Positions 45,627-55,306 of a stretch of DNA of 64,000 nucleotides are shown here, piece by piece. Source of the DNA: Kurthia senegalensis (lineage in GTDB: Bacteria; Bacillota; Bacilli; Bacillales_A; Planococcaceae); contig NZ_HE611064.1 of the NCBI RefSeq assembly GCF_000285595.1, positions 727,405-791,404 of the forward strand. Direction: 5' to 3'. The position numbers and the translations under genes were made by a program. Position 1 is the first letter of the stretch; every line of letters starts with the position of its first letter. Under the pieces are notes generated by a model that worked only from the letters and a program-made list of their open reading frames with translations, ran no database searches and had not been told where the DNA came from.

Positions 45627-47321
45627 TTATGTTAATTTGAATTGATTAATTTCTTGATCGAGCAATTTCACCATTTGTAGTAACTCGCTCGCTCTCGAAG
45701 AAACCCCTTCCATCGTCGTCGATGTTTGTTCGATCGTTGCGACCGTTTCTTCTACGCCAGCAGCTGATTGTTGTGCGACGGCTACGATATTTTCAATCGT
45801 CTTGTTAATCGCAATCGCTTCAGATTGTACTTTTTGAATATTAGAAGACGTGCTTTCGATTCCTTTGTTCATACTATCTACCGAATCTGCGATATGTTCA
45901 AACGTATCGTACGTTTCTTCAATTTGCTTCGTTCCTTTTTGTACTTCTACGAAACCACTCGATAAAGAAGTCGATACTTCTCCTACTTCGCGTTCAACGC
46001 CTTGTATAATCGTCGCAATGTCTGCGACCGCAGCATCTACTTGTTCTGCAAGTTTACGCACTTCTGTCGCAACGACTACGAAACCTTTTCCATGCTCGCC
46101 TGCACGAGCCGCTTCTATTGACGCATTTAACGCAAGTAAGTCTGTCTGTTCGGCAACGTCTGTAATTTGTTTTACGAGAATGCCAATTTTCGACGTTTCA
46201 TTTTCTAACTTTCCGACTTTTTCTACAGACTCTCCGATAATATTATGAATAACTTGCATTTGACTCGTTGAAGACTGCATTTTTTGCTGTCCGTTTTCAG
46301 TTAAGTTATGAACAGTATTCGAATGCTCTGCCATACGAGTCGCTTCGTCACCCATAAAGTTTATTTTTTCACGGAAGTCTTCCATCATTTCAGATAACTC
46401 AATGGAGCCATTCGCCTGATGTTCACTACCTTGTGCTAGTTCATGCATCGTCGTCGCAATTTGTACAGATCCTTCATATACTTCTGTTGACGATTCAGAT
46501 AATGCATTACTATTCGTTGAGACATTTTCTGACACGGTATTTAATGAGTGAATAATTTCTTTAAATTTATTCGTTAAATAATTAGACGTTTCCATCAACT
46601 CTCCAGATTCGTCACGTGACTTCACGAGTAGCGGTTGCTGCGTTAAGTCCCCTTCACTTAATGCTTTCAAACGAGTAGATACCGCTGTAATCGGTTTCGT
46701 CAATTTATTTGATAACCAATAGCCAATTAATAAAGAAAGAATAACGAGTATAATCGTTGAGATAATTAATAACATTTGTTGTGTATGTGCTTCGTCCGAA
46801 ATTTTACTGATGAGCTGTTCAATATCAGCTTGTCGTTTTTCAGCTAGTTTCTCGAATGCTTGTTGTAGTTGTAAACTTTCAGCACTATGTGAATTTAAGT
46901 TTTTTAGCGCTAACGCTTGATCCCCTTTGTCGTAAACATCGAACACATTTTGCTGCATGTATTCACGCCAAACGACAGATTGTTCGATAAGATTTCTTGC
47001 TTCTTGAGACGTACTCTTTTCTAAAATCATTTCATTATTTTTCTTAGCTTGCTCTGTATACATTTCAAAATTTTGCTTTTCCGTCGCATCCCCGGACATA
47101 ACATATCCTCGAACTGCAGCAAGACGCACGCCAAACGAACTCGATAATTCTGCATCGGCTCGATTTAATACGATATCTTTTTCGACGACTTCTTTTAATT
47201 CAGCAGATACGTTTGCTAATTTTGTGTACATAAATAAATTAACGAATAAAACGAGTACCGTAATGACGATAAAACCTAACAACATTTTCGTACGAATTGA
47301 ATTGAACTTTATTTTTCCCAA
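45627..47321 (-). CDS. Methyl-accepting chemotaxis protein
   Basis: 564 residues; TTG start with AAGGGGGTC upstream. First membrane span (MLLGFIVITVLVLFVNLFMY), extracellular four-helix-bundle sensor (about 35-185), second span (LLIISTIILVILSLLIGYWL), HAMP (about 207-260), and the signalling domain with hairpin tip [20 protein letters not shown] and VVVATEVRKLAEQ. It relays ligand binding to CheA/CheW at the pole. No CheR-binding pentapeptide at the C-terminus. Ligand unknown. Confidence 0.93.
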   Translation of the reverse strand: MGKIKFNSIRTKMLLGFIVITVLVLFVNLFMYTKLANVSAELKEVVEKDIVLNRADAELSSSFGVRLAAVRGYVMSGDATEKQNFEMYTEQAKKNNEMILEKSTSQEARNLIEQSVVWREYMQQNVFDVYDKGDQALALKNLNSHSAESLQLQQAFEKLAEKRQADIEQLISKISDEAHTQQMLLIISTIILVILSLLIGYWLSNKLTKPITAVSTRLKALSEGDLTQQPLLVKSRDESGELMETSNYLTNKFKEIIHSLNTVSENVSTNSNALSESSTEVYEGSVQIATTMHELAQGSEHQANGSIELSEMMEDFREKINFMGDEATRMAEHSNTVHNLTENGQQKMQSSTSQMQVIHNIIGESVEKVGKLENETSKIGILVKQITDVAEQTDLLALNASIEAARAGEHGKGFVVVATEVRKLAEQVDAAVADIATIIQGVEREVGEVSTSLSSGFVEVQKGTKQIEETYDTFEHIADSVDSMNKGIESTSSNIQKVQSEAIAINKTIENIVAVAQQSAAGVEETVATIEQTSTTMEGVSSRASELLQMVKLLDQEINQFKLT

Positions 47322-47460
47322 CGAAAGACCCCCTTATGTATATAAGTACATATACCCTTATAATAACAAAAATAAAACTTTTTAATTAAAAAATTACTTT
47401 TTTATTTATTATGTATGCACTAGTTGTCGAATAAGTACATAATCTATCGTTCACATATGA

Positions 47461-47500
47461 AAAAAGCTCGAAATCGTAACGACGATTCCGAGCTTTTTAT
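47461..47500 (-). terminator. Terminator of the DUF2653 operon
   Basis: AAAAAGCTCGGAATCGTCGT pairs with its downstream copy through about 17 bases, followed by U; it lies 17 bases beyond the stop codon. Confidence 0.88.
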
Positions 47501-47516
47501 ATACTTCATACTAAGA

Positions 47517-47822
47517 TTAATCGATTGTGGCGAAAATACCTTGGTCATCTGCAAATTGTAATTTAACTAATGCCGCATAGGGATCGCGATTGTATTCATA
47601 ATCAATCCAGTTACGGATAGCTTGAATCATATCGCCTTTTTGATAAATTGTAATGTCCCCATTTACGTCTGCTTCTGCACCGAATTCTTCTGGTTCTAAA
47701 CCATCATGGTCATCGTATGCTAATTCAATCATGACATCTTCCGGAATTAAATTCTTTTGACGTGCATGATACGTACATAATGCATTAATTACTTCTTGTT
47801 CGTCTAAAATTAGCGATTCCAT
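47517..47822 (-). CDS. DUF2653 (YxcD-like) family protein
   Basis: 101 residues, acidic, no signal or membrane span. Family-like features: MESLILDEQEVINALCTYHA at the start and IRNWIDYEYNRDPYAALVKL near the end. It overlaps the upstream membrane-protein gene by 13 bases, so the two are co-translated. The function of DUF2653 is not known; the pairing with a small secreted or membrane protein suggests they work together. Confidence 0.8.
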   Translation of the reverse strand: MESLILDEQEVINALCTYHARQKNLIPEDVMIELAYDDHDGLEPEEFGAEADVNGDITIYQKGDMIQAIRNWIDYEYNRDPYAALVKLQFADDQGIFATID

Positions 47823-48265
47823 TGGCGGTCATCCTTACGATCATCGTGACGGTTGTTACGATTTTTGTTGCGGAACATATTAATAATGCTCATCACTAAC
47901 ATAATAACGACTAAAATAGCGATTACGTTTACTAATAAACCAAGGATGTTCCCCATAGCGCCCATACCTGACAGTAAGCCACCGAATAATAGACCTGCTA
48001 AACCACCAAGCATTAAGCCTTTCATTAAGCCGCCTTTATTTGATTTTTGAGCAGCTGATGAATTTTTAGCTTTTGTGCTAGTTGATTTTGTTGAAGAATT
48101 TGAGTTAAAGCTGTTTGAATTGTTGTTTGAACTTTTGCTGTTGAAACCACTTTTACCAGATTTGTACCCTTTTGCTGAGGCAGTAGTCGGTTGGTCAACG
48201 ACAGCAGTGCCTACAGTCGCAAATGATAATGTCGCAGCGAATGCAGCGGCTAATAATTTTTTCAA
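47810..48265 (-). CDS. Small membrane protein with signal peptide and Ser/Asn-rich linker
   Basis: 151 residues; TTG start with AGGAGGG upstream. Signal-like N-terminus MKKLLAAAFAATLSFATVGT; a Ser/Asn/Lys-rich stretch (35-75); a Gly-rich hydrophobic segment GGLMKGLMLGGLAGLLFGGL and a second span ILGLLVNVIAILVVIMLVMS; charged tail NRHDDRKDDRQWNR. The Gly-rich segment recalls Tim44-like or YtxH-type membrane proteins, but I cannot assign a family with confidence. Operon with the DUF2653 gene. Confidence 0.7.
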   Translation of the reverse strand: MKKLLAAAFAATLSFATVGTAVVDQPTTASAKGYKSGKSGFNSKSSNNNSNSFNSNSSTKSTSTKAKNSSAAQKSNKGGLMKGLMLGGLAGLLFGGLLSGMGAMGNILGLLVNVIAILVVIMLVMSIINMFRNKNRNNRHDDRKDDRQWNR

Positions 48266-48511
48266 TGAAAAACCCTCCTGAGATTGTACTGTCTACATCA
48301 TATCATTTTGCTTTATATCTATAAAATGATATCTATTTAATATACGCAAATCATCAGAAAACGTTTCATTTTTTGAAAACTTTTTATTTTTCATATTATT
48401 TTTGAAATGCCTTTAAAAGTGCAACTTTAGATAGAATTTTCTGTCTTTTCAGTATACAATAAGTACTAGTTCGAATTATTTAGATTCTCGAAATACTAGG
48501 AGGTTGTTTAG

Positions 48512-50221
48512 ATGACTTTACGAAAAAGGCTTCTTGTCACGTTAGCTTCTATTAATGTCGTGACTATATTAATCGGTATTTTTTGTATTTATCAATTACA
48601 GACGATTAATCATAATTATAAACAATTAATCGCCACCGACGTACAACAAATGATTCACATTGGCGATATTCGAAAGAGCAGCGCCATGCAAAGTACCGAC
48701 ATACGAAACTACATACTTGAACCATCGACAGAAAATGCGGACGCACTCGATGTACAGAGCCGCTACTTAGAACAAAGTCTCGCAAGCTTAACGAAACAGC
48801 TTGAGAAAAATGCGACGACAGAAAAAGAAAAAGAATTGGTGAAAGAAGCAACGATCGCTATTCGGTATGAAGAACAGATCCAACAATATTTAACGTCTGT
48901 AAAAAGCTTATCTGAAAGTGGTCAAAAAGAGCAGGCTTATAAAATGGCAAACGGCAAGGTGAAGGATGCGAGCGTTAGTTTACTCAACACGTTAGATTTA
49001 CTAAGAGATGAAACAGAAAAACATATGCAAGCCATTGAGGCTACTGAAAATAAACATGCGCAAACGGCTTCCATCATCATTATCGCATGTGTTCTTTTCG
49101 TCATTGGACTTAACGTCATCTCTAACGTCATTCTCGTGCGCCGCATCGCAAAACCGACACGCAAAATCGCCCAAGAAGTGGAACGTGTCGCGAATGGTGA
49201 CTTAACAGGTGAAGCGATCGCCACACATCGCTCGAAAGATGAAATTTACACATTAACGGTTGAATTCAATCATATGAAAGACGCTTTATATAACATTATT
49301 AAAACGTCGAATGATAGTACGATGACGTTATCGGGTTCATCAGAAGAATTACTAAGCAGTATCGACGAAGTGAATGCATTATCGGAAAGAATAAGTCAAC
49401 GCATTCAAGCAGCTACGACTGCTATGCAATCTAATAAATCCGCTTCTTCTGAAATTGCGATTGCGACGAGTGAATCAGCAACTGGCATTAGTCGGATCGC
49501 AGCAGAAACGGGCGAGCTTCGTGAATTCGCATTGCACACACAACAAATTTCGGTCAAAGGAAACGACACATTACACGATGCCACGACACAAATGAAGGTC
49601 ATTCAAAAATCGACGGAAACCGTACGTGACTTAATGGAAAAACTAACGAATAAATCGTTAGAAATCCATAATTTCAGCTCAGCCATTACGGAAATTACCG
49701 AACAAACGAACTTACTCGCTTTAAACGCTGCCATTGAAGCAGCTCGTGCCGGTGAAGCAGGCAAAGGATTTGCGGTCGTCGCAGAAGAAGTTCGCAAACT
49801 ATCCGAACAATCGAAAGTGTCCGCCGATCACATCGTACAACTGACACATGAAATTACAGCAGAAACAAAAACAGTCGGAGAAGCTGTACAATACGGACTT
49901 TCCAATGTCACAGACGGTGTCCAAACGATTCAAGCAGCCAGCACCGCTTTCCATGACATTAATGCGGCCATCACGAACATGACAGACAAAGTGACGAGCA
50001 TTTCAGCAGTAACGGAACAAATTTCCGCTTCTTCTGAACAAGTTGCCGCAACAGCGGACCAAGCATCTCGTGCTAGTGATGATACGGTCGCAACGATGGA
50101 GAAAATTAATCACGCCGTTTCAGAACAAGTCCAAACGTTCGCCAACATTAACGACGTCGCGAAAGACTTAACCGGACAAGCTGAAAATCTTCAAAATCAC
50201 ATTCAAAACTTTAAACTATAA
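48512..50221 (+). CDS. Methyl-accepting chemotaxis protein
   Basis: 569 residues with AGGAGGTTGTTTAG before the ATG. N-terminal span ([20 protein letters not shown]), four-helix-bundle sensor (about 35-185), second span ([20 protein letters not shown]), HAMP ([20 protein letters not shown]), and signalling domain with tip [20 protein letters not shown] followed by [14 protein letters not shown]. It is about the same length as the receptor at 45.6-47.3 kb but on the opposite strand and with a different sensor. Ligand unknown; no sigma-D promoter is clear before it. Confidence 0.93.
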   Translation: MTLRKRLLVTLASINVVTILIGIFCIYQLQTINHNYKQLIATDVQQMIHIGDIRKSSAMQSTDIRNYILEPSTENADALDVQSRYLEQSLASLTKQLEKNATTEKEKELVKEATIAIRYEEQIQQYLTSVKSLSESGQKEQAYKMANGKVKDASVSLLNTLDLLRDETEKHMQAIEATENKHAQTASIIIIACVLFVIGLNVISNVILVRRIAKPTRKIAQEVERVANGDLTGEAIATHRSKDEIYTLTVEFNHMKDALYNIIKTSNDSTMTLSGSSEELLSSIDEVNALSERISQRIQAATTAMQSNKSASSEIAIATSESATGISRIAAETGELREFALHTQQISVKGNDTLHDATTQMKVIQKSTETVRDLMEKLTNKSLEIHNFSSAITEITEQTNLLALNAAIEAARAGEAGKGFAVVAEEVRKLSEQSKVSADHIVQLTHEITAETKTVGEAVQYGLSNVTDGVQTIQAASTAFHDINAAITNMTDKVTSISAVTEQISASSEQVAATADQASRASDDTVATMEKINHAVSEQVQTFANINDVAKDLTGQAENLQNHIQNFKL

Positions 50222-50267
50222 CTCAAAAAAGAAGCTAGAACATAATTGAAAAGCAAAGCTTCTCATG

Positions 50268-50312
50268 AAAAAAGACATGCGTGATTTTATTCAAATCACG
50301 CATGTCTTTTCT
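50268..50312. terminator. Bidirectional terminator between chemoreceptor and protease genes
   Basis: AAAGACATGCGTGATTT pairs with AAATCACGCATGTCTTT over 17 bp, with A and U flanks, between two convergent genes. Confidence 0.92.
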
Positions 50313-50318
50313 TATGTT

Positions 50319-51692
50319 TTATTTACGAATCGAAATGTATTGATACGTCCCTTTTTTCGCATCTTTCGCATTCACTACTTTTAAATAGTAACTCGTTTTT
50401 GGTTTTAACGTTGTTTTTGGTGTCACCGTTAATTGCTTATTGGAAGCTTTCACCGTAATAGCACGTGTTTTACCACCTACTTGGTAAAGCGTTACTTTCG
50501 CATTTTTCAATGCAGACCCGTTCATCGCTTTCGTCGGTTTAACCGTAATTGATTTCGTTGTACCAGAGCGAACAATCATCGTTTGTTTCGTATAATTTTT
50601 AAGTTGTTTATTTAAGAAGTCACGGTGACTAATGAACACTTCTTTGTTTACAGCCGTCACATTCGTTGGTGTGACGCCGATACCTTGGATTTTTTTATCA
50701 TTCGGTCCGCGGAATTCAGCCATCGTATATTTGAAAGCTGAACCATCTTTGAATTCAACAACGTTTTGCATAACACCTTTACCGTACGTTTTTTGACCGT
50801 AAATTTTCGCTGTTTTTTGATCTTTATAAGCAGCCGCTGTCATTTCAGATGCACTGGCAGAGTTTTTATTCACTAAAATAGACAATGGTTTATTCCAAAC
50901 GTTTGATGGATTTGCCGTTGCATAGTAACCTTCGTCTTCTGTCGTACGAATCGTAAAGGCGACTTTATTCGATTTTTTAAAGCCGATCAACCCGATTGCT
51001 GAATTCACATCACCGCCGCCATTATCACGCAAGTCCAAAATGTACCCATTCGCTTTTTTCGATACAGCTTGAATCGCTTTCTTCACTTCGTTATGCGCTG
51101 TTGATGAGAATGAATTAAGGCGAATGTAAGCGATATTCCCTGCTAACATAGCCGTTTCTACATTTGGCATATTAATTACTTGGCGCGTCACCGTTTTCGT
51201 AACGGATTTTTTCGTAGAAGGACGATAGTACGTAAACGTTACTTTCGTATTTTTTTCACCTTTTAACAGTTGGCTACTTTTATCAACAGCTTGTCCCCCG
51301 ATATTTTTTCCGTTCACGCGCGTAATAATGTCGCCCGCTTTCAATCCTGCTTTTTCAGCTGGGGATCCTTTAAAGACTGTCATAATCAAAATACCTTTTT
51401 TATGTTGTTCAATAGAAACGCCGATTCCGACGAGTGTGTATTCGACAGCATCATTAAACGCTGCGTATTCACTCTTTGAAAAATACACCGTGTACGGATC
51501 TACATTTTTGCTTATATCTTTCAGCGTTTTAATGTTGTTTAACGTTGAAATTGATGGATAATACTCTGTCTTTAAAATTGACTTAATTTCTTTTAGCTTA
51601 TTGGCATCTGTAATCGTCGCAGCAGAAGCCGACGTTGACGTTGTAAAAATAGCTGTCGCGATGACCGTCGTTACTAACGTTTTCCATTTCAT
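50319..51692 (-). CDS. Secreted C-terminal processing peptidase (CtpA, S41)
   Basis: 457 residues with GAGGGAACGATT before the ATG. Signal peptide MKWKTLVTTVIATAIFTTST; PDZ domain (about 85-160, with GSPAEKAGLKAGDIITRVNG); S41 protease core with DLRDNGGGDVNSAIGL, catalytic Ser in NKNSASASEMTAAAYKD and Lys in YGQKTYGKGVMQ. A further 90-100 residue beta domain at the C-terminus (ITVKPTKAMNGSALKNAKVT to KGTYQYISIRK) is not part of usual CtpA and resembles a wall or Ig-like module. It should cleave extracytoplasmic proteins near their C-termini. Confidence 0.92.
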   Translation of the reverse strand: MKWKTLVTTVIATAIFTTSTSASAATITDANKLKEIKSILKTEYYPSISTLNNIKTLKDISKNVDPYTVYFSKSEYAAFNDAVEYTLVGIGVSIEQHKKGILIMTVFKGSPAEKAGLKAGDIITRVNGKNIGGQAVDKSSQLLKGEKNTKVTFTYYRPSTKKSVTKTVTRQVINMPNVETAMLAGNIAYIRLNSFSSTAHNEVKKAIQAVSKKANGYILDLRDNGGGDVNSAIGLIGFKKSNKVAFTIRTTEDEGYYATANPSNVWNKPLSILVNKNSASASEMTAAAYKDQKTAKIYGQKTYGKGVMQNVVEFKDGSAFKYTMAEFRGPNDKKIQGIGVTPTNVTAVNKEVFISHRDFLNKQLKNYTKQTMIVRSGTTKSITVKPTKAMNGSALKNAKVTLYQVGGKTRAITVKASNKQLTVTPKTTLKPKTSYYLKVVNAKDAKKGTYQYISIRK

Positions 51693-51971
51693 AATCGTTC
51701 CCTCTAATCCCTCAAATAATTTGTCCGTCCAGTAGTAAGGCCGTTTATTGAATACTAATAGTATACCCTGTTTCTTTTCCTATGAGCGAAGCTACACCTA
51801 TTTCATTTCGGTTTTGTTTCCCTATTATAGCAAACTTTTATCTCCTTTCATTAACAATAAAAGGAATTATTTTTTAGTTATTTCGATATATTTTTACTAG
51901 TGAAATAGAATTACCCTATATTTCGACTGAATTTGTACGATATTAAAAAAGAATGAAAGGAGTCGAATGAT

Positions 51972-52806
51972 ATGAAAGCTTATTTAAAATGGTTGCTACT
52001 CACTTTTGTCGCTATGCTCTTTATCGCTATAAGCCATGTGACAGAAGCACATGCTGTAGAAAATTTAAACTATACGGCAACGATGAAAGTTAAAAATACA
52101 TTGTATGCTAATCACCCCGGTACGAAAAAAATTATGACCGTACCAAAAGGCGCACAAGTGACATTTCATTACACGCAAAGTAATAGTTGGGGATACGTAA
52201 CGTATAAAGGAAAAAAGGGTACATTATGACTGCTTATCTCAACATCGATGATAAAGGAAAATCGAGTAAATTGTACGACTTAGATCCATCTAAAATTTAT
52301 ACGTACCGCGTCTACAACCACTCTCTTTTTGAATCGATTCATCGCCGTACGAAAGCACGACCTGAAACGAACGGAACGAAATATCCATATACGAGCTATA
52401 CGTGGTATGACAAGTCAGATGGGTATTGGCACGTAGATACTGTTCCTTATCATACTAATCCGTGGAATACGTTTAAGCTCGACAAAACGAAATTTGATTT
52501 AGTTTTATGGGTACAAAAAATGGACGCTTTTTACGTTCGCATGAAATCGTATCGTACGGTGTGATTGCTAACACACGCTATTGGGATATGGAGCGTACGA
52601 AAACGATGAAGACGACGATGACGACAAAAGTGCTGTACGTTGGTAATGCCCGTGCAGGTGGCAAAGTATATCCCGGTGTCATGGGCTTCCACTATGCTGA
52701 CCGTACGACGCTCTACTTCTCAGAAAAAAACGGAATCATTTGGGAAAAACATAAAGGGAAGCCGATTCGTGAGTTACTCAACATTTCGACGAACCCAAAC
52801 TATTAA
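51972..52806 (+). pseudogene. Secreted SH3-like protein, frameshifted twice in A6 runs
   Basis: ATG at 51972 with AAAGGAG upstream; signal peptide ends near TEAHAVE. Frame one holds an SH3b-like domain (TMKVKNTLYANHPGTKKIMT, GYVTYKGKKG). It stops early; frame two continues YIMTAYLNIDDKGKSSKLYD to LVLWVQK, and frame three NGRFLRSHEIVSYGVIANTR to the end. The breaks are at A6 runs 52211-52216 and 52515-52520; one extra A in each gives a continuous 278-residue protein with matching joins KGKKGYIMTAYL and WVQKNGRFL. Beyond the SH3b part I recognise no family. Confidence 0.78.
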
Positions 52807-52842
52807 AAAACCCTCGCTGAAACGATGTCAGCGAGGTTTTTT
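52805..52842. terminator. Terminator between the SH3-like and LPXTG genes
   Basis: CCTCGCTGA and TCAGCGAGG form a 9-bp stem with A and U runs on both sides; it can serve both convergent genes. Confidence 0.9.
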
Positions 52843-53926
52843 ATATTTTTATTTTTCTTCGTTTCCACACCAGCAAGCTACTTATGGCGAGGAATGCAGC
52901 ACCTGCAAATATCGTCGCACGTTCTCCTGTTTGAGGAAGCTCCGTTAGTTCTGTTTCTCCGTCATTCGTCACGATAATATCTTCATTCGTCACTTTACCT
53001 CGTTCACTTTCAGTCGAGGTTACTTGAGTAGTAACTTGTGTCGTCAACTGCTCTGACGTAGGTTTTGTTACATTCACAGTCGTATCAATTGCTGACTCTG
53101 CTACGTTTGCCGTTCCTTGCTTTTGAAGCGTCGACTGATTCGTAGACAGTAATGCTACATCATTCGTATAAAGGGATGACGGTGAAGTCACTTTCGTTTT
53201 AAACATAATCGTCATCTTCCGCTCGTCTAAATCACCTAAATTCAGTTTCATTTCATTCGCTGCAGTTGGGCGAACAGTGAAAAATTCGTCATACGATGTC
53301 CCGGTTTTTAAACTTTGATATTTCACATGGACTTGTCCTTCTAGTTGTTGATCATCACTCAGCGTTGATACGAAACGAGCCGCACGATACGTATTTTTTT
53401 TCGTATATGCTTTTACCGTCCAATGAATAAAAGCGCCTTCCACTGTATGCGTAATATCTAATTCCCCTGCTGCCTTCATTTTTTCAATCGTATACGGTAA
53501 TTTTTGGTCACCGGCTGCTGTATGCACGACGAGCGAATGTGTCCCTACCGTTACATCATCCATTAACACCGGAAGACGAAGTGTCATCGTTTTATTTTTG
53601 TAAAAATAAGCTTCCTCCTCAAAGACAAAATGCAATTGATTCACATCATCTTCAAAAAATATAGCGCCTTTATTCCCGCGGTCATCTTCAACTAGCTGTT
53701 CCGATTTCTTTTGTAAAATCACGCCTACTGGTAAATCAACAGTCGCTTCCTTTTTGCCATTTAATGCATCTAAACGAATCGTATACATAATTTGAACATG
53801 ATCCGTCGGTTTCACTATCGTATTTTCAGGAAGTGTCACATCGGATACGAGCGGCTCTTCTTTCGCAAAAACGTCTAAAGGCAAAAGTGTCAAACAACTA
53901 ATAAGAACAACGACTAATTTTCGCAA
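52841..53926 (-). CDS. LPXTG-anchored surface protein
   Basis: 361 residues; TTG start with AAGGGGTG upstream. Signal peptide MRKLVVVLISCLTLLPLDVF; two or more beta-sandwich regions (LPENTIVKPTDHVQIMYTIR and a second half around 170-260) without a recognised binding motif; a Thr-rich stalk with TTQVTTQVTSTESERG; sorting signal LPQTG, hydrophobic span and KRRKIKI. It should be linked to the wall by the same sortase class as the Cna-B adhesin. Confidence 0.88.
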   Translation of the reverse strand: MRKLVVVLISCLTLLPLDVFAKEEPLVSDVTLPENTIVKPTDHVQIMYTIRLDALNGKKEATVDLPVGVILQKKSEQLVEDDRGNKGAIFFEDDVNQLHFVFEEEAYFYKNKTMTLRLPVLMDDVTVGTHSLVVHTAAGDQKLPYTIEKMKAAGELDITHTVEGAFIHWTVKAYTKKNTYRAARFVSTLSDDQQLEGQVHVKYQSLKTGTSYDEFFTVRPTAANEMKLNLGDLDERKMTIMFKTKVTSPSSLYTNDVALLSTNQSTLQKQGTANVAESAIDTTVNVTKPTSEQLTTQVTTQVTSTESERGKVTNEDIIVTNDGETELTELPQTGERATIFAGAAFLAISSLLVWKRRKIKI

Positions 53927-54120
53927 AAAAATTCACCCCTTTTGCACGTTCTATTCAAACGAGTCTCTCATCGATAAAATCAATGCAGTCACAACGTGTA
54001 TCCACCCATTTTCTGAATGCTTCCTTTTCTATTTCACATATGTCTTATTACGCAACTATTCCCCGTTTTTTCCAAAAATATGCTTTTTATTTTAACAGAA
54101 TTTTTTACATCCTTTTTCCT

Positions 54121-54155
54121 AAAAAAAGCCTCAGAACAAAACACATTCTGAGACT
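54121..54155 (-). terminator. Terminator of the EPG-repeat protein gene
   Basis: AAGTCTCAGAAT and TTCTGAGGCTT form the stem, followed by seven U, 11 bases after the stop codon. Confidence 0.82.
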
Positions 54156-54165
54156 TCTATAACGA

Positions 54166-55200
54166 TTAAATTGTTTGGGCTCCCCATTTTGAAGAAACGT
54201 CCATCGTATCATTGACCGTCGTCGATCCTGCATCTATTGTCGGTTTCGTAGATGCTCCCGGTTCTAACCGAGACGGTGTGGATGTAGCAGGTTCCGTACC
54301 AGTCGAAGTCGTTTTTCCCGGTTCCATACCGTTTGAGCTATTTGCTCCTGGCTCCATCGTAGACGAAGATTCATTTCCCGGTTCACTTCCATTTGACGAA
54401 GTTTGTCCGGGTTCTAAACTTGTTGAGCTATTCGTCCCAGGCTCTAATCCAGCTGCTGATCCTGTCCCTTCTGCTCCTGCATCTGGAATCGATGTAGAAG
54501 GAGACGTTTCATTTGAAGTCGCATTTTCTGGATTTTCTGTCGTCGAAAGCGAAGGTGTCCCGAGTTCCGCAGGTGGGATGGCTCCTTTCATTTGCTTTCC
54601 TTGATCATCTACTTTAATCCATCCGAGTTGTTTCGTCCGAAGCCACCCACTTTGAATAACGCTTCCACGATACCAGCTTCCTTTATATTGATACACCGTA
54701 TTGTTTCGATAGCTATTTTTATAAAGAACCTTGTTGTAAACGTAATACCCTGTCGCATACGTCGTATTTTTGTATAGACGTTTTGAAAAAACGATATATC
54801 CTTTATTCACTTTCGCCCCGTTGTACAACTTCCCTTTATACATTCGCACTTTTTTATTTAAAGGTCCTTTGTAATAAAAATTACCGCGATAGACAGCGGT
54901 TGTTTTTTTACCTTTTACGTAATATACATGATTTGCTACACCGGTGTAGACGTACCCATTTTTATAATACATACCGTTTAATAATCCGTTTGCTCGTTTC
55001 GCATAGCGATACGTCACCCCATTGAAAAGCACTACTTTACTCGTAATTGGTGCCCACGTTCCTTTATCGTATAGCTTCCCATTTTTTAAATATACGTATT
55101 TTGACGTCGTTTTATAAATCGTATCTGCTTTTGCCGTCATCGCATTGCACGCAAAAAGCATTATGCTGACACTAACTATGCAAAAAAATGCTTTCTTCAT
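54166..55200 (-). CDS. Secreted Tyr/Gly wall-type repeat protein with EPG-rich tail
   Basis: 344 residues from the ATG at 55200 (GAGGTGAGAAG upstream); a longer frame has no signal at its start. Signal peptide MKKAFFCIVSVSIMLFACNA; about 190 residues of short repeats of the type YVYLKNGKLYDKG and MYYKNGYVYTGVANHVYYVK, akin to choline-binding or wall-binding repeats and to the modules at 44.9, 61.7 and 63.1 kb; then a Ser/Thr-rich tail with eight or so copies of (L/M/S)EPG(x)nSS. No LPXTG. Role unknown; wall association is inferred. Confidence 0.75.
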   Translation of the reverse strand: MKKAFFCIVSVSIMLFACNAMTAKADTIYKTTSKYVYLKNGKLYDKGTWAPITSKVVLFNGVTYRYAKRANGLLNGMYYKNGYVYTGVANHVYYVKGKKTTAVYRGNFYYKGPLNKKVRMYKGKLYNGAKVNKGYIVFSKRLYKNTTYATGYYVYNKVLYKNSYRNNTVYQYKGSWYRGSVIQSGWLRTKQLGWIKVDDQGKQMKGAIPPAELGTPSLSTTENPENATSNETSPSTSIPDAGAEGTGSAAGLEPGTNSSTSLEPGQTSSNGSEPGNESSSTMEPGANSSNGMEPGKTTSTGTEPATSTPSRLEPGASTKPTIDAGSTTVNDTMDVSSKWGAQTI

Positions 55201-55257
55201 CTTCTCACCTCTGTTGTCAATATCGTCTCGTTCTTTGAAAGTTGTACGTTTTGAACG

Positions 55258-55298
55258 TAAAAAAACAGCCCGAATCGGTTGATTGCGGACTGCTGTTT
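55258..55298 (-). terminator. Terminator of the lipoprotein gene
   Basis: AAACAGC and its neighbours AGTCCG pair with CGGGCTGTTT around an AACC loop region, ending in seven U, 10 bases past the stop. Confidence 0.8.
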
Positions 55299-55306
55299 CG
55301 TCTACT

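Noticed and set aside
48266..48511. Sigma-D promoter before the plus-strand chemoreceptor
   Set aside because: TTAAAAG and TTCGAAT-like pieces are present but spacing and -10 do not match the 14-base pattern seen at hag and flaG.
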